Of a stretch of 64,000 bases of DNA, positions 52,685-62,839 are shown piece by piece. Position 1 is the stretch's first letter. Each line of letters starts with the position of its first letter. The notes beneath the pieces were generated by a model. That model was not told where the DNA came from. It searched no databases and was given only the letters and a program-made list of their open reading frames with translations. This DNA is from Symsagittifera roscoffensis (taxonomy: Eukaryota > Xenacoelomorpha > Acoela > Convolutidae), in the NCBI RefSeq assembly GCF_963678635.1, contig NC_087068.1, forward strand, positions 28,460,318-28,524,317, in the 5' to 3' direction. Both the position numbers and the translations under genes were made by a program.

Positions 52685-53851
52685 CGAGAAAATTATTTCA
52701 CAAGGAGCCTCTTTCGCACAGCCCAGCAAAGTTGCGGAAAAAATCTTCAAAATTTTGTATACGAGAAATTACTTTTTCTTGATAGCCAAAAAATGTGATT
52801 TTTACTATTTAAAACCCAAAATATTTGCTTAATTACAAATTTAATATAAAAGTTTTGCGTAATTTTTGGAATTTTTTTTTAGAAATTTGTTGTGCTGTGT
52901 AGGACGCTCCTTGTGATACAACTTTGTCATCAATTAACTCGGTGTTTTCGGCTTAATTTTTGTTTAATTTAAAAAAAGTCAAAATGACCCATTTTAGAGG
53001 TAAATTTTTAATTCCGAAAGTCGCAAAAAGAATTGCACCAAATTTTTTTTGGTGAAATTCTATGCAATTTTGGTTCTCTCAATTTTTGTCTAAACTTAAC
53101 CCAAATTGAGAAAAACGCCTTTGAAGTTTCAAATGTTGCTCGTTTTGTCCGGATAATTTAAATCTGCACAACCAGTTTTAATTAAATGACCTTTCCTTAA
53201 CAACAGGACATCTTTTCAATTTTTCGATATTTGTGAAACGACTAACTAAAGAACATTTATTTGCGAGCAGATTTCAAGCAAGAATAAGCAGTTGGAAACA
53301 ATAAACTCAATATGGCAGTCATTTGATATAACAATTTGAATACAATCAGGAGCGGATCTAGAGCATTCTCGACAGGGCAAAAAAGTTTTCAATTTCAGGC
53401 GTTTTTCCGAGGTCTCCCAAAACACTATTTTTGTCATACGGCATTTTTTTGAAAGTTTTAACACAAAAATTGTGCTTTCTCAGCGTGGACGATATACCAT
53501 CAAATTCAACGTGCACTAGTTTCCACCATTCTTCCCCTAAATCCGCTTATAAATACAATCATAACATTTTTACAGTTTTCAAGTTATTTTTCAGCAAAAT
53601 AATATTCAATCAACAATCATGTGAGTTACAATATATGCGAGTTACAACATAAATAGAATTCAAATATACTTACTTCAAAATTGACTATTCGATTTGAGCA
53701 TTTTAGTAATTATATGTTAGTGACTATCTCACTAAAATTCCTCTCCAAAAAAAAACGACTTTTAAAATATTCAGTCATATACGAAGATTGAACCTCGCGA
53801 ATTTCCCCCGATTGCAAAGTTGGTTGTGGGTATTGCTGTTTGCGGGTTTTG

Positions 53852-54162
53852 TTAACCCGATATTGCTGCAGTAGGGTATCCCAATTTTGAAACTAGTGCC
53901 GACCAGAAAGCTCTTCGATAGGAACGGCCGCTCATCAAGTAGAATAGAAAATTAGCCGAATTGTTGAAAATGACGATAAGGCCAGCCAGCTGTTCGTAGA
54001 AACCAGCCAACTCTCTGCTTTTTGCTTTGGCCGCCAAGAACATACTGACCACAGCACATACCGTGCAAATGAGATAAGCGAATGTCAGGCAGAAAATCAT
54101 TTTGATGTAGTCGTGTGTGTTTGCCCTTCTCTTTTCTTGTATTCGCATTTGTTCAACCGAAG
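53852..54162 (-). CDS. GPCR last exon: TM6, TM7 and C-terminus
   Basis: On the - strand the acceptor AACCATAG precedes 54162; two bases then codons SVEQMRIQEKRRANTHDY lead into TM6 (IKMIFCLTFAYLICTVCAVV), a short loop and TM7 (LAGLIVIFNNSANFLFYLMS). NSANFLFY replaces NPxxY, as in many invertebrate FMRFamide-receptor-like GPCRs. Basic residues after TM7 (GRSYRRAFW) fit helix 8. Stop TAA at 53852-53854. The CWxP motif of TM6 is missing. The start phase (1) does not match an obvious donor in the previous exon. Confidence 0.85.
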
Positions 54163-55120
54163 CTATGGTTTAATGATGAATTTCAAGCAGGCAATTTTCA
54201 TTCTCTCAGTCAATTTTATGACTTGAATCGAAGTGTTTGACCTAAGTTTTGGCTAAAGTGACCCAAAGTTCTATGATTCGCACGACTCGAACGAAACTAA
54301 GTTGTCTTCGATAGTGTCCGGGACAAGTGTGCTTTCCCGGGTCGAGTTCCGCAACATATTTCGGACATTCAAAGTTGCACCAAAGTTTTTAGTTTCGCAT
54401 CCGAAATTTCGCGTATGGCCAGGTTTTTAAGGTCTCAGACAATGTTTACAAATATCTAATTCAGGCAGCAAAAGTTTGAAAATTAGTTGCGGTAGTCTGA
54501 AAATGGGTTACTTTTTTATACTCAACAATTGTTTTACCAAATCAAACACAAGTGGCTATGTTCCGTCCGATGCGACAGAAGCAGCATTATCCTATGTTTA
54601 ATTGAAGCATTTCACTGTTTGAACTTGAAATTCTTCCAACCAGTACCATTTTTTTCTGATAATTCTCTTTTTTTCTGACTTCTTTTTTCTAAACTTCCAA
54701 TTTTTTTTCTGATTTCTTCCTTTTTTCTGAGCTTTCATTTCTTATTTTCTGATTTCAGTTCAGAAATTTTACTGGTTTCTTAATAAAAATTAAATTCAAA
54801 CTTACATTGGTTTTCTTGAGAACGTCTATGTTTCGGCTTTGCGTTCGCGCTTGTTTTGAACAATGTGTTGAACTATTTTTCTACTGTTAGTTTGTTTTTT
54901 TTAAATTGGTGTTCGACTAAAACTCGAGTTTGTTGTATTCGACACGTTTTCAATTTTGTGTTCGGCCGAAAAAAAAACTCTTCGACATCGGATTTTGGGC
55001 TAAATTATACCCGCCAAAACTTAGATCAAACACCTTTAACCGGAATGTGAAATCTTACATGAAAAAAATTGTGAATAGAATAGGATTCAGCAGGATAGGT
55101 AAAATTGGTGGCAGGACACT

Positions 55121-55195
55121 CTACCCTATTCCAAACTACCCTATACTAATATACCCTATACTAATATACCCTATACTAATCTGCCCTATATACCA
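55121..55195. repeat. 15-bp tandem repeat
   Basis: CCCTATACTAATATA is repeated three times nearly exactly, flanked by degenerate CCCTATTCCAAACTA and CCCTATATACC units. Confidence 0.9.
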
Positions 55196-55546
55196 TAATG
55201 AGGTCCCATAAAATTTACTACCGTAAAATTTACCAAAGAAAAGCATGACTAGAAGAATATAACGGTGGAAACTGGCTCTTTTCCGATCCACCAGCCCTCA
55301 CCCTCTATTATAAATTTTACTTTCTTATCTTTTCCATGCTACCATGGCTAAATGCGCTGTTTTTACTGCAAGAAATGAATGAAAAATATACTTCGAATCA
55401 GGGGTGGAGTAACTTTTTTTGACTTCAAATACATTTTTTGTGCTATCCTGAAACACTAGACCCAAATCAAGCTCAAATTCTAAGGTGGATTGACTAGTTC
55501 AGTACGTAGAGAAAACTTCAAAAAGTTTGATATATGGGAGTGCAGC

Positions 55547-55747
55547 CAGTATTTAGACAGCCGCGTATTCATACTCGTCAGTATTTAGACAAATACTGTA
55601 TGAACCAATCAGAATCGAGAAAAGACATAAATAATCCAAAATAAATAAATATTATTTATTAATTTCTTCTTTGTCTCGATTCTGATTGGTTGAAACAGTA
55701 TTTGTCTAAATACTGACCAGTCTGAATACGCGGTTGTCTAAATACTG
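55547..55747. mobile_element. 200-bp foldback MITE
   Basis: Outer ends CAGTATTTAGAC and GTCTAAATACTG are perfect inverses; arms of about 75 bases pair almost throughout (ATGAACCAATCAGAATCGAG against TCTCGATTCTGATTGGTTGA). The motif CAGTATTTAGACA occurs twice per arm. The centre is AT-rich. It sits 38 bases beyond the open end of the third GPCR exon. Confidence 0.9.
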
Positions 55748-55784
55748 ACATGTAACCATGTTTCTGTATACATCGTGAGTTTGC

Positions 55785-56028
55785 TTAGCTTTTTGTCAGA
55801 AAATGATCCTCTTGTGAAAAAATCTGCAAGAAATTCTCCCCTGTTGGTCGGTTATTGTGGACCGTAGTGCTTTCGGTTCCAGTCGTGGTTGTCTGGCGAG
55901 TGTTCGTTCTGGTCTCTCGGGCATTCAGGGCCCACACGAAGAAGAAATTGCACACGATGAGTATGATGAACGGCAGAACAAACAGAACCAGACCGAATAT
56001 TCCGACCGCCACCAAAGTCATCGCCTCA
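55785..56028 (-). CDS. GPCR exon 3: TM5 and third intracellular loop
   Basis: The acceptor is GATGTTAACAG before 56028. One base completes an Asn codon with exon 2, then EAMTLVAVGIFGLVLF and VLPFIILIVCNFFFVWAL form TM5 with its Pro. A Thr-rich loop follows (TRQTTTTGTESTTVHNN). The frame stays open to TAA at 55785-55787, so the true end of the exon is probably before that. No GT in the right phase is convincing: GTCCAC after the Thr run is phase 0 and weak; the next exon starts in phase 1. The listed left end is the limit of the open frame, not a mapped donor. Confidence 0.8.
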
Positions 56029-56528
56029 CTGTTAACATCAACAAAAATTCTTGAATTTACCCCACATTTCTTGCAGTGGTCTTCAATTTACCAGATACGA
56101 GGCTTCAAAGAGATTTTTTCAATAACTTCCTTGTTTGACAAAAAGTTTTCGTTTTTAATGACATTGTTAGAGTAACAGGTATCGGAATTTAACTGTGACA
56201 TGTACACTTAAAATGCAAAATTAGATTCTGCACTCGAGTTAAAATCTTGATGGTGAGTAAAGGAGAACTAATACGTAAACTTCAAAGGCATAGGATAGAA
56301 ATCATGAAAAATTTCCAGAAAACAGAGAGGTGGGATTATGGCAACAATAACTCCAGTTTTTTTTTAAAAAAAAAAAGATAAAACTTGTTAATCTATTTAT
56401 TAAGTGGGAGCTCCGGCAGTAAATGCGGGTTCAATTTGGCGGTGAGAAATTTTCGACCTAACGTATACGTAACCATAGCATAGCAAAATTTAGATTAGCC
56501 TCTGGCTGATGAAATATAAGAATAATAC

Positions 56529-56773
56529 TTAGTAATTGGCTGGCATCTTCCATCCAGCATAGAGTAGAACACAATATTGGGTGTGTTGATGAAGATTCCA
56601 ATCATGATGATGGTCCCGCTGATTTTAGTGATCGCATTTGGGGAGTAGTGTTTGCGATGCCACACTTGGGCCTTGATGATGACGATACGGTCAACCGCCA
56701 GCAGTACGACATGGTACACTGCCAGAAATGTGGCCAGAGGAAACACGAAGCGGACAAACCGACATGACAAGTC
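56529..56773 (-). CDS. GPCR exon 2: TM3, TM4 and extracellular loop 2
   Basis: The acceptor is TTTTTAG before 56773, phase 0. SCRF supplies the conserved TM3 Cys, TM3 continues FPLATFLAVYHVVLLAVDRI with DRI in place of DRY, then an intracellular loop (KAQVWHRKHYSPNAI) and TM4 (ISGTIIMIGIFINTPNIVF), which lacks the usual Trp. GRCQPIT gives the loop-2 Cys for the disulphide bond. The donor GTATTA is weak, but its phase 2 matches exon 3. The longer open frame (to 56495) is intron read-through. Confidence 0.85.
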
Positions 56774-57508
56774 CTAAAAACATTTTGATTCAACTCAATA
56801 TTCAAAACTATTATCAATTGGTTAGAAAACAGCTCTGATTTTGAATGCGCGACTCAAATTTTAAGCTCCATGAAACGCTCTTTATTTTTATTACCAAATA
56901 TAAAAAAATTTTCCGAGAATATTTTGTATGTAATACAATTTATAAACTTTCATAGTAAAATTAGAGAAAACTTATAGTTCAGTTTTCTTCAAAATCACTC
57001 CCAAGCTTAGCAATCTCTGAGAAAAACAGTAGCCCCAGTTCACTATGCAAACCAGTATTGACTCTTTGATTTGTCGAGAGTAGAAAATAAAACACTGATC
57101 ATACCGCAGCACCAAACAATAGCTCAAGTTTTTTTACGGTAGGTGAAATTGAAAAAAAAGTTAAGCAAATTTAAAAGAAATTTTGAAGCTTTCCAATGAG
57201 TTTTGACACAAAATAAATGACAAAAAATCTTATTATGGTTAGAAACTAAGGTGGCAACTTCTTAGTTATTCAGGAGTTCAACAGTTTATGTATTGGGATG
57301 ATAATAGTTCGCTAAAATCAATATGGATGAAGTTTTATGAGATAAGAAACCCAAGTTAAATTATCAAAAAAGGTGTCGATTTTCTTGCGATTCAATTTTT
57401 TCGAAAGTGATTGTTTTCAAAGCTTTCGGTAAAGTTAGTTTTTTCAGCGATGATTGGCCAAAGGAAGATCAAGGGTTTTAATGTCAAGAAACTCGTCGAT
57501 GTACTCAC
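56774..57508 (-). other. GPCR first intron
   Basis: 735 bases of AT-rich sequence without other features. Confidence 0.8.
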
Positions 57509-57820
57509 GCTCAAGTTGTCCAGATCCAGCCCTAATTGCTGCAACCCCATTTTCACAACTCCATTATTCATGGCTGACACTGAATCCCAGAACGCAGCAT
57601 GTTTCATGAGCGAAGCACTACTTGATTTGGGCAGCTTATCTGCAGTTAGGAAGCAAAAATAGTTGAGAAGAATGCCGATGAGGGAGATTACAGTTCCAGA
57701 TAGTTCCAGATAGTCCGTCGCAGCAAGCCAGACAATCTGAGATTCCTCGTGAACAATTGTGCGACTTGTTGTCGTTTCAGTCAAGTTCAGAATCTTCAAA
57801 TTCCAGTTAGTCATTTCCAT
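57509..57820 (-). CDS. GPCR exon 1: N-terminus, TM1 and TM2 of a rhodopsin-like receptor
   Basis: ATG at 57820 opens 104 codons ending at donor GTGAGT (57508 leftward), phase 0. The short extracellular N-terminus has one N-glycosylation site (NLT, residue 12). TM1 is about residues 37-60 (SGTVISLIGILLNYFCFLTA, with the conserved Asn at 53). TM2 is about 70-92 with Asp 79. The receptor is a seven-helix G-protein-coupled receptor, probably for a neuropeptide of the FMRFamide-receptor-like type, judged by the NSxNF TM7 motif; the ligand is unknown. The frame is open for some codons upstream, so an earlier start or 5' exon is possible. Confidence 0.8.
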
Positions 57821-58952
57821 GTTTTCAAAACCAATATCAAATTTGGAGTAATTTAGTAAATAAAAGAAGAACTTTTATTTAAAATTGTGGGATGATTTTG
57901 AAGTTAACAGAGCATCTGCTTGCATCTAATAGACAGTCGTCAACATGAGATATATATCAGGTCAAATCCACGACTCTGGTTTGCTATAAAATATTGAGGT
58001 GGGTAAAACTGGGGATATATTGTTAATTATAAGTGCAGCCGAGGAGCAATAACTAGACTGTTAGTCTTTGTACCAGGAAGAAAAAAGAAAAAATTGCACA
58101 AACATTGATTAAAATTGAGTCTCCATTCGAAAAAATTTGGACAAAAAAGTAACCTAATCACATATACATACATATTTAATTTAAATCAAATGACAGCAAA
58201 ACCCTTTCAGCCAATTTGACTTTGCTGTGATGGATTGGATCTCAATTTTTAGTTGTTTTTCTCCTGAAAATATAAATCAAACTTTCAAATTTGCAGTCGA
58301 ACAGCTCAAAAAAATACCTGGAAAAAATAGTTTATCTCAATTTGTAGTGTTCTTTAATAATTTGTGAAACCGGGTTGAACTGTATAGCCCGAAAAAGCAA
58401 GACAAACAAGCTTGTACATCTAAAATATCATAGATACCATTCCTCAATTCTCGTAGATGAGAATTGTAATTTTAAAATTTCTTAAGTTTTGCATTTTGTT
58501 CCTAGAACAAGAAAACGCTGAGACTTGAAAGCCCATACTTTCAAAAGTATTTTAGTTTTTTAGCACATGCTGTTTGATCAGTTTCCATACCATGGAATTT
58601 ATAGCCAAATGGAGAAATTTTTTAGCTGTAAAAAAAATTATGACCACAAACTATTATTTTTCGAAAAAACTGTATTTTCTCATCAACGTAAATTTTTCGA
58701 ACGAATATTTTTCGAAAAACTTTGTCTCATCAACGTTTCTCATCTACTATTTTCTGTTAGATTTACGGTCATATTTCCCAATTTTCCTAATTTGGACCAT
58801 TTTCGATAAAAAGAAACGATTACGTCATATTGCTGTTTGGGAGCTAGTTAGTACTGCGTGGCATATATCAACCTTCGGCAACTGTGTGAGAACTTACACA
58901 TCTTTCCGTCCCATGGCTATTTTCCAGATCATCTATGATGAAGACAAAAGCA
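57821..58952. other. Upstream region of the GPCR
   Basis: 1.1 kb AT-rich sequence that should contain the GPCR promoter on the - strand; no specific element can be defended. A 127-codon + strand frame at 58574 is rich in Phe/Lys/Asn from AT bias and is not accepted as a gene. Confidence 0.6.
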
Positions 58953-59133
58953 AATAAGACTGCTCGAATCAGGGCGAAGCCTTGAATGTTCCGACTGCCT
59001 TTTAAGGTCTATGGAGCAGTAATAACATGAAAAAATTGAATGTAATGAAATAAAATGTATTTTTTGAGATTTTTTGTTAAAACCATCCCCCACACGCCAT
59101 ATAAAGTCAGAAATAATAAGTTTTGATCCTAGT
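58953..59133 (-). repeat. 0.5-kb repeat, copy J, broken by the LTR element
   Basis: Right-end part of the repeat (AAGACTGCTCGAATCAGGGC on the + strand) running to GTTTTGATCC at 59130, the exact position where copy D has GGATCAAAAC. Past this point the similarity stops abruptly, so the neighbouring element probably inserted here. Confidence 0.8.
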
Positions 59134-60294
59134 TTACTAAGCGATCATTGCTGGTTGAATGCTTAGTAATTTTGTCCTAAGTTATAAGTCTCACCTTAAA
59201 TCGTCAAATTGTCTTGACAAAAAGTAGAGTAGAAACAATAGTTAGAAAAGGTATGAATTAATTAGTTGGTTAGATACAAAGCACTGGGTTATTAGATTAT
59301 ATAAATGAATCGAACAGCTTAAAGAAATATACCTATGAGGGGAGGTTGAGCTAATCTTATTTTGTTCATCAATATTTTATCTTCTTACTAAGGTCGGTGG
59401 CTGATTAGTACGAATGGGTCGCCCTTGGTTGTGTCCACTTCGGCACTTCTGGTTTGGTCGTCAGTATCGTCTTTGCCGTAGTCCTTTGGGTACTTGTAGT
59501 CCAGACTTCCTCAGATGGGGTTATCTCGAGTATCTCAATTTATAATTTTATCGAACTTGAAATGAGAATTTATTCTCTATTTTATTTGTGAAAAAAGACT
59601 AGTTTAATTTTACTGTAAAGGCAGAAAAGGAAAATTATTTATTTTTTGAAAAGGTCTAACTGAAGATATCTAACTTGCTGCTTACTGAGCAAAATGAAAC
59701 ACTGAAGATTTCAGGCCAGTCCTTTTGCTCGTAAGCATAAACCGGAGGCTGATTCAATCTTTAATTATTCAGGTTTCACCTGCTCCTTTGTTCTCCCTTT
59801 TTAATAAGGGAATTTTCAACTAGTTTTTATTTGATTTTTTCAAATCAAATATCTTCAACTTATTAGTCCCCTTTGATAAAAACCGCAGCCTTCAGTTTGT
59901 CTTATTAAAAATTCATATTACTCTCTCTGATGCATCATATTGCAGGTGCACCTCTGCTTAATCAAAGCAAGGAGAATTTCAGTGCAGCCGGCAAGACTGC
60001 TAAATATTTATCCAGTTTGTTTCAAGTTAAGTTAAAAGGGACGTATTAATAATCGCCGCCCTTTTAAAATATTGAGCATGAAAAAATGAGAAAAATTGGA
60101 CAAGTATTTAACAAGGAGTGGATTTTCAAAACAAGATTTTATAGTCCTAATAAGAGTAAATCAGTCAATATCTGATTTAGTGAAAAGAGGCTTTAATTTA
60201 AATGGCACGCTCCAATTTAGAATTGGGTCGTTAAATAAACGATTAAGACAATGGTCTTTTGTGTGTGTGTAGTATTTCGCAATACTACAACTCA
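59134..60294 (-). mobile_element. Probable 3' LTR of a Ty3-like retrotransposon
   Basis: Bounded on the left by the break in copy J and on the right by TG next to a polypurine tract. It has AATAAA-type signals on the - strand near 59560-59580, a stem-loop next to the right end (GTAGTATT, loop TCGC, AATACTAC at 60269-60288) and a 9-bp inverted pair at the left end (TTACTAAGC/GCTTAGTAA, 59134-59169). The left end does not show the usual TG...CA form on the + strand, and the second LTR lies outside the window, so the limits are tentative. Confidence 0.45.
59388..59509 (-). CDS. Candidate terminal coding exon
   Basis: On the - strand, after an AG at 59511-59510, the frame gives two bases and 39 codons with clear coding character (SLDYKYPKDYGKDDTDDQT, then VDTTKGDPFVLISHRP) and TAG at 59388. 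GC content is well above the surroundings. It would be the acidic C-terminus of a protein whose other exons lie to the right, or a decayed piece of one. The sequence before the AG is not strongly pyrimidine-rich. Its position within the presumed LTR is a conflict I cannot resolve. Confidence 0.35.
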
Positions 60295-60305
60295 CCCCTT
60301 TTTTT
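60295..60305 (-). other. Polypurine tract
   Basis: On the - strand AAAAAAAGGGG immediately followed by TGAGTTGTAG. A purine run directly before TG is the plus-strand primer site expected at the 5' edge of a 3' LTR. Confidence 0.55.
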
Positions 60306-60436
60306 AGAAAATTAAGCTGTTCGATTCTTACAGTTACCATGGTGAAAATTTAAACACTTTAATGGTTAAAAACTATAGTTATAAAATTTAAAGAGAACAT
60401 CAAACGAAAAAGTTATAAAGATAAGTTAGGTTTTAT

Positions 60437-61125
60437 CTAGAGCTTCCTTCCGGCTTCTAGCTCCACGTTGTATGATCTGAGGATCGCTATCTTCCTCTGT
60501 GAAGCCTCAAGTTTTTGTTGCAACTTCACGATTTTCTTCTTTTTAATTTTGTTTTTGATTCGTAGTCTGCTCATTCCGTCCGTAAGTTGTTGAATGTCGT
60601 CCTGTTCTTCCTGTCTGTTTTTATATGGTTCGGAAAAGCAGTTATTCCCTCGAACGGGATGGTGACTGGCGTGCCTCCTGCCTTGAGGATGTAGCCGATT
60701 TCCTCCCTCTTCTTTAATTTCCAGAAGTTGTTTTCGTTCTTTATAACCACTTCTGGCTGGGTTATGAAGTCGATAGGCATCATCGCCTTTTCCATTGTCG
60801 TTGAGTTGACGACTTCAATGAACGATGGCAGTTTCCATCTGTTATAACTTTCCTTTATTGAGTACTTTAAACTCGTTATATATTTTGGATTTTCAGTATC
60901 CAATTTGGTTTCTCTGCACTTCTGCAGCTCCAATCTTTGGGTTAAACTGGGAAAGTTGCGAGGGTTCTTATTTAACCCGTCGTCCATTGACAAAGATTGA
61001 ACTGCTACCGGTTTCCGTTGTTTCTTCCTGAGAGGCAGCTTTCTTTTAAATTCCTCTGGTGCAGGGTCTGCGTTTCTGCAATTCCAGTTTAAAATTGGGT
61101 CGTATTCCATTTTGCTAAACATCAA
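60437..61125 (-). CDS. 3' ORF of the retroelement, frameshifted, coiled-coil C-terminus
   Basis: The first frame runs from ATG at 61125 for 184 codons to TGA at 60571. It is basic and hydrophilic, with MEYDPILNWNCRNADP near the start, KRKLPLRKKQRK, and ILKAGGTPVTIPFEG near the end. In the overlapping -1 frame, from about 60640 to TAG at 60437, the sequence RQEEQDDIQQLTDGMSRLR and KKIVKLQQKLEASQRK has strong heptad character. The two parts look like one original protein split by a one-base indel, or a -1 shift; no classic slippery heptamer is seen at the switch. No known family is recognised. Position before the polypurine tract makes it the last ORF of the element. Confidence 0.5.
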
Positions 61126-62839
61126 TATAAAATGACCAAATATTCAAAATCCCGAATTACATTCGGATATTAAGGCTAATTATCAAATGTTTGAACGATG
61201 AAGGACAAAGTGTAAAATTGCATATATATATAAAAGGTGGAAAATATAATCTTGTGGTTTCACACAAACCCACCACGGAAAACAAATGAAGGAAGACGAT
61301 CATGGTGTTTATTAACCACAGGAATACAAATGAAGAAAGACGATCATGGTGTTTATTAACCACAGGAATAAAAATCAAGAAAGACGATCATGGTGTTTAT
61401 TAACCACAGGAATAAAGCACTTTACAACACTGAGTTAAGCTCAGATATGAAACTTAAAGCAAAAATTTAAACAACTTAAAGCAAAAAAGCAACTTAAAGC
61501 AGTAGTTTTAAAAAAAATGGAAATTTGGGCATTAATTAACCCCTAATCTTAAATATATGTCCACCTGGTTGTCATAACCAGCAATTTTTGGTTCATTTTT
61601 TTATAGAAAAAAGAAAAGATTTGAATTAGAATCAAATCAAAATGAAATATCGTAGAAAGTAAAATTAAACAGACAAATTGCAAACTGTATAATATTCAAA
61701 AAGATAAGTGTATTAGTTTCTCTTTGGTTTTAATCCTCTGCATCAATCCATGTTCACATCTATAGTACAGAAAGTCATCCTGAACTTTATGATGCAAAAA
61801 TTTAACGTAAACAATCTTGAGGATGATGAGGTCCAATTTTCAAAGTGTTGCTTCTGAAAATTTGTTGTTTTTAAGAGTTTAAATGCCTGCATGTTGTGGA
61901 TTTTGAACTACCGAATTGATATTTGCCAAATTGTGAGGAGTGAATCATAAGAGTCTCAAAGGCTGCATACAGCCACCAACAAGCATTTGCGTTGTTGAAA
62001 GATTATGGTACCATAATTTTAAAAAGGCTACATGAAGCCACCAACAAATGCTGGCATGAATCTGCGGCGGGTCGGGTCGAAAAACGTTGTTCGCCCATTT
62101 TATGATAAAGATTTTTGATGAAAATTTTACTCAATGTGTTGAGAAAAAAGGAGGTGATGTTTCCCTTTTTGATGAATTTCTTCTAGTTTGCATTTTGTAA
62201 TTTGAAAACTACAAAGATAATAATTATTGTCATCGGTCCCTAATTGGGCCCTAAGAGGAATCCGATGGTGCAAATTAACTTCGCAGAATGAGTTTGTTAC
62301 AATTTTACATTGGCTAGTTTTTTCATCAAAGGTTTCATTCTAATAATTCTCGTTATTGTACGTAGGGTAATTTGACATTCCCTTAAGTGTAATACTGATT
62401 TTTCAGTTGATAAAACCGCCTGAAAATGAAATTATTATAGACTCGTAAAACTGTGATATTTTAAACTCCTGGCCTTTTGCAATTTTTTTTTGCAAATCTG
62501 TTGAAGTCGAAAAACTTTTTTATCTGAGCCATTGGGTTCCGATCCCTCTATCTTTAATTGATTTTGAGGATGGTCCAAAATTGTTAGCGTACTTGACTGT
62601 TTTCGATCTCGGTTAAGAATTAAATCCGTGTTCATGCATTTTGGCATATCCTTTTGGGTGTCATAAAGAACCGCTATTCATTGTAGTACATTTGTAGGAT
62701 AATATTCGTAATCTAATTTTTTAGTAATATTAAACAAAGTTTACTGCTCAGTATAAAAAATTTTAGGTAAACTTCACAAAATTTTAAGCGTTATAAAAGC
62801 TTTAAAGAAAATAATGTTTTAAAGCACGAAGAAACGGGT
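61126..62839 (-). other. Region where reverse transcriptase and integrase are expected but absent
   Basis: 1.7 kb with no conserved polymerase or integrase motif in any frame that I can see. It holds a 44-bp tandem repeat, short direct repeats (AGCCACCAACAA at about 61972 and 62037; AACTTAAAGCA near 61448-61500) and one 70-codon - strand frame (62435-62647, NTDLILNRDRKQSSTL) of uncertain status. Confidence 0.6.
61279..61410. repeat. 44-bp tandem repeat, three units
   Basis: Units start at 61279, 61323 and 61367; the core AAGACGATCATGGTGTTTAT and TAACCACAGG is identical in all three. Confidence 0.93.

Larger units (their letters stand above)
49392..53851. other. Intergenic region between dystrobrevin and the GPCR
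   Basis: Contains a degenerate ORF-like patch at about 50.0-50.33 kb, a MITE at 50.94-51.31 kb, AT-rich palindromic arrays near 52 kb, an assembly gap and an hAT-like fragment at about 53346-53440. No intact gene is seen. Confidence 0.7.
54163..55784 (-). other. GPCR third intron with repeats
   Basis: Holds a degenerate TTTTTTCTGA-rich tract (about 54648-54770), a 15-bp tandem repeat (55121-55195) and a 200-bp foldback MITE. A missing small exon for the third intracellular loop could lie here; I could not identify one. Confidence 0.6.

Noticed and set aside
52451-52832. Frames reading through the N gap
   Set aside because: Open only because N codons contain no stops.
56495-56528. Extension of GPCR exon 2 to its open-frame stop
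   Set aside because: Ends transmembrane logic and phase; the donor at 56528 (weak GTATTA) joins exon 3 in phase with a plausible loop.
58574-58957. 127-codon + strand frame next to copy J
   Set aside because: Phe/Lys/Asn-rich translation of AT-rich DNA, with an overlapping open frame of the same character; no motif.
60825-61031. 68-codon + strand frame in the retroelement 3' ORF
   Set aside because: Shadow of the longer - strand ORF.
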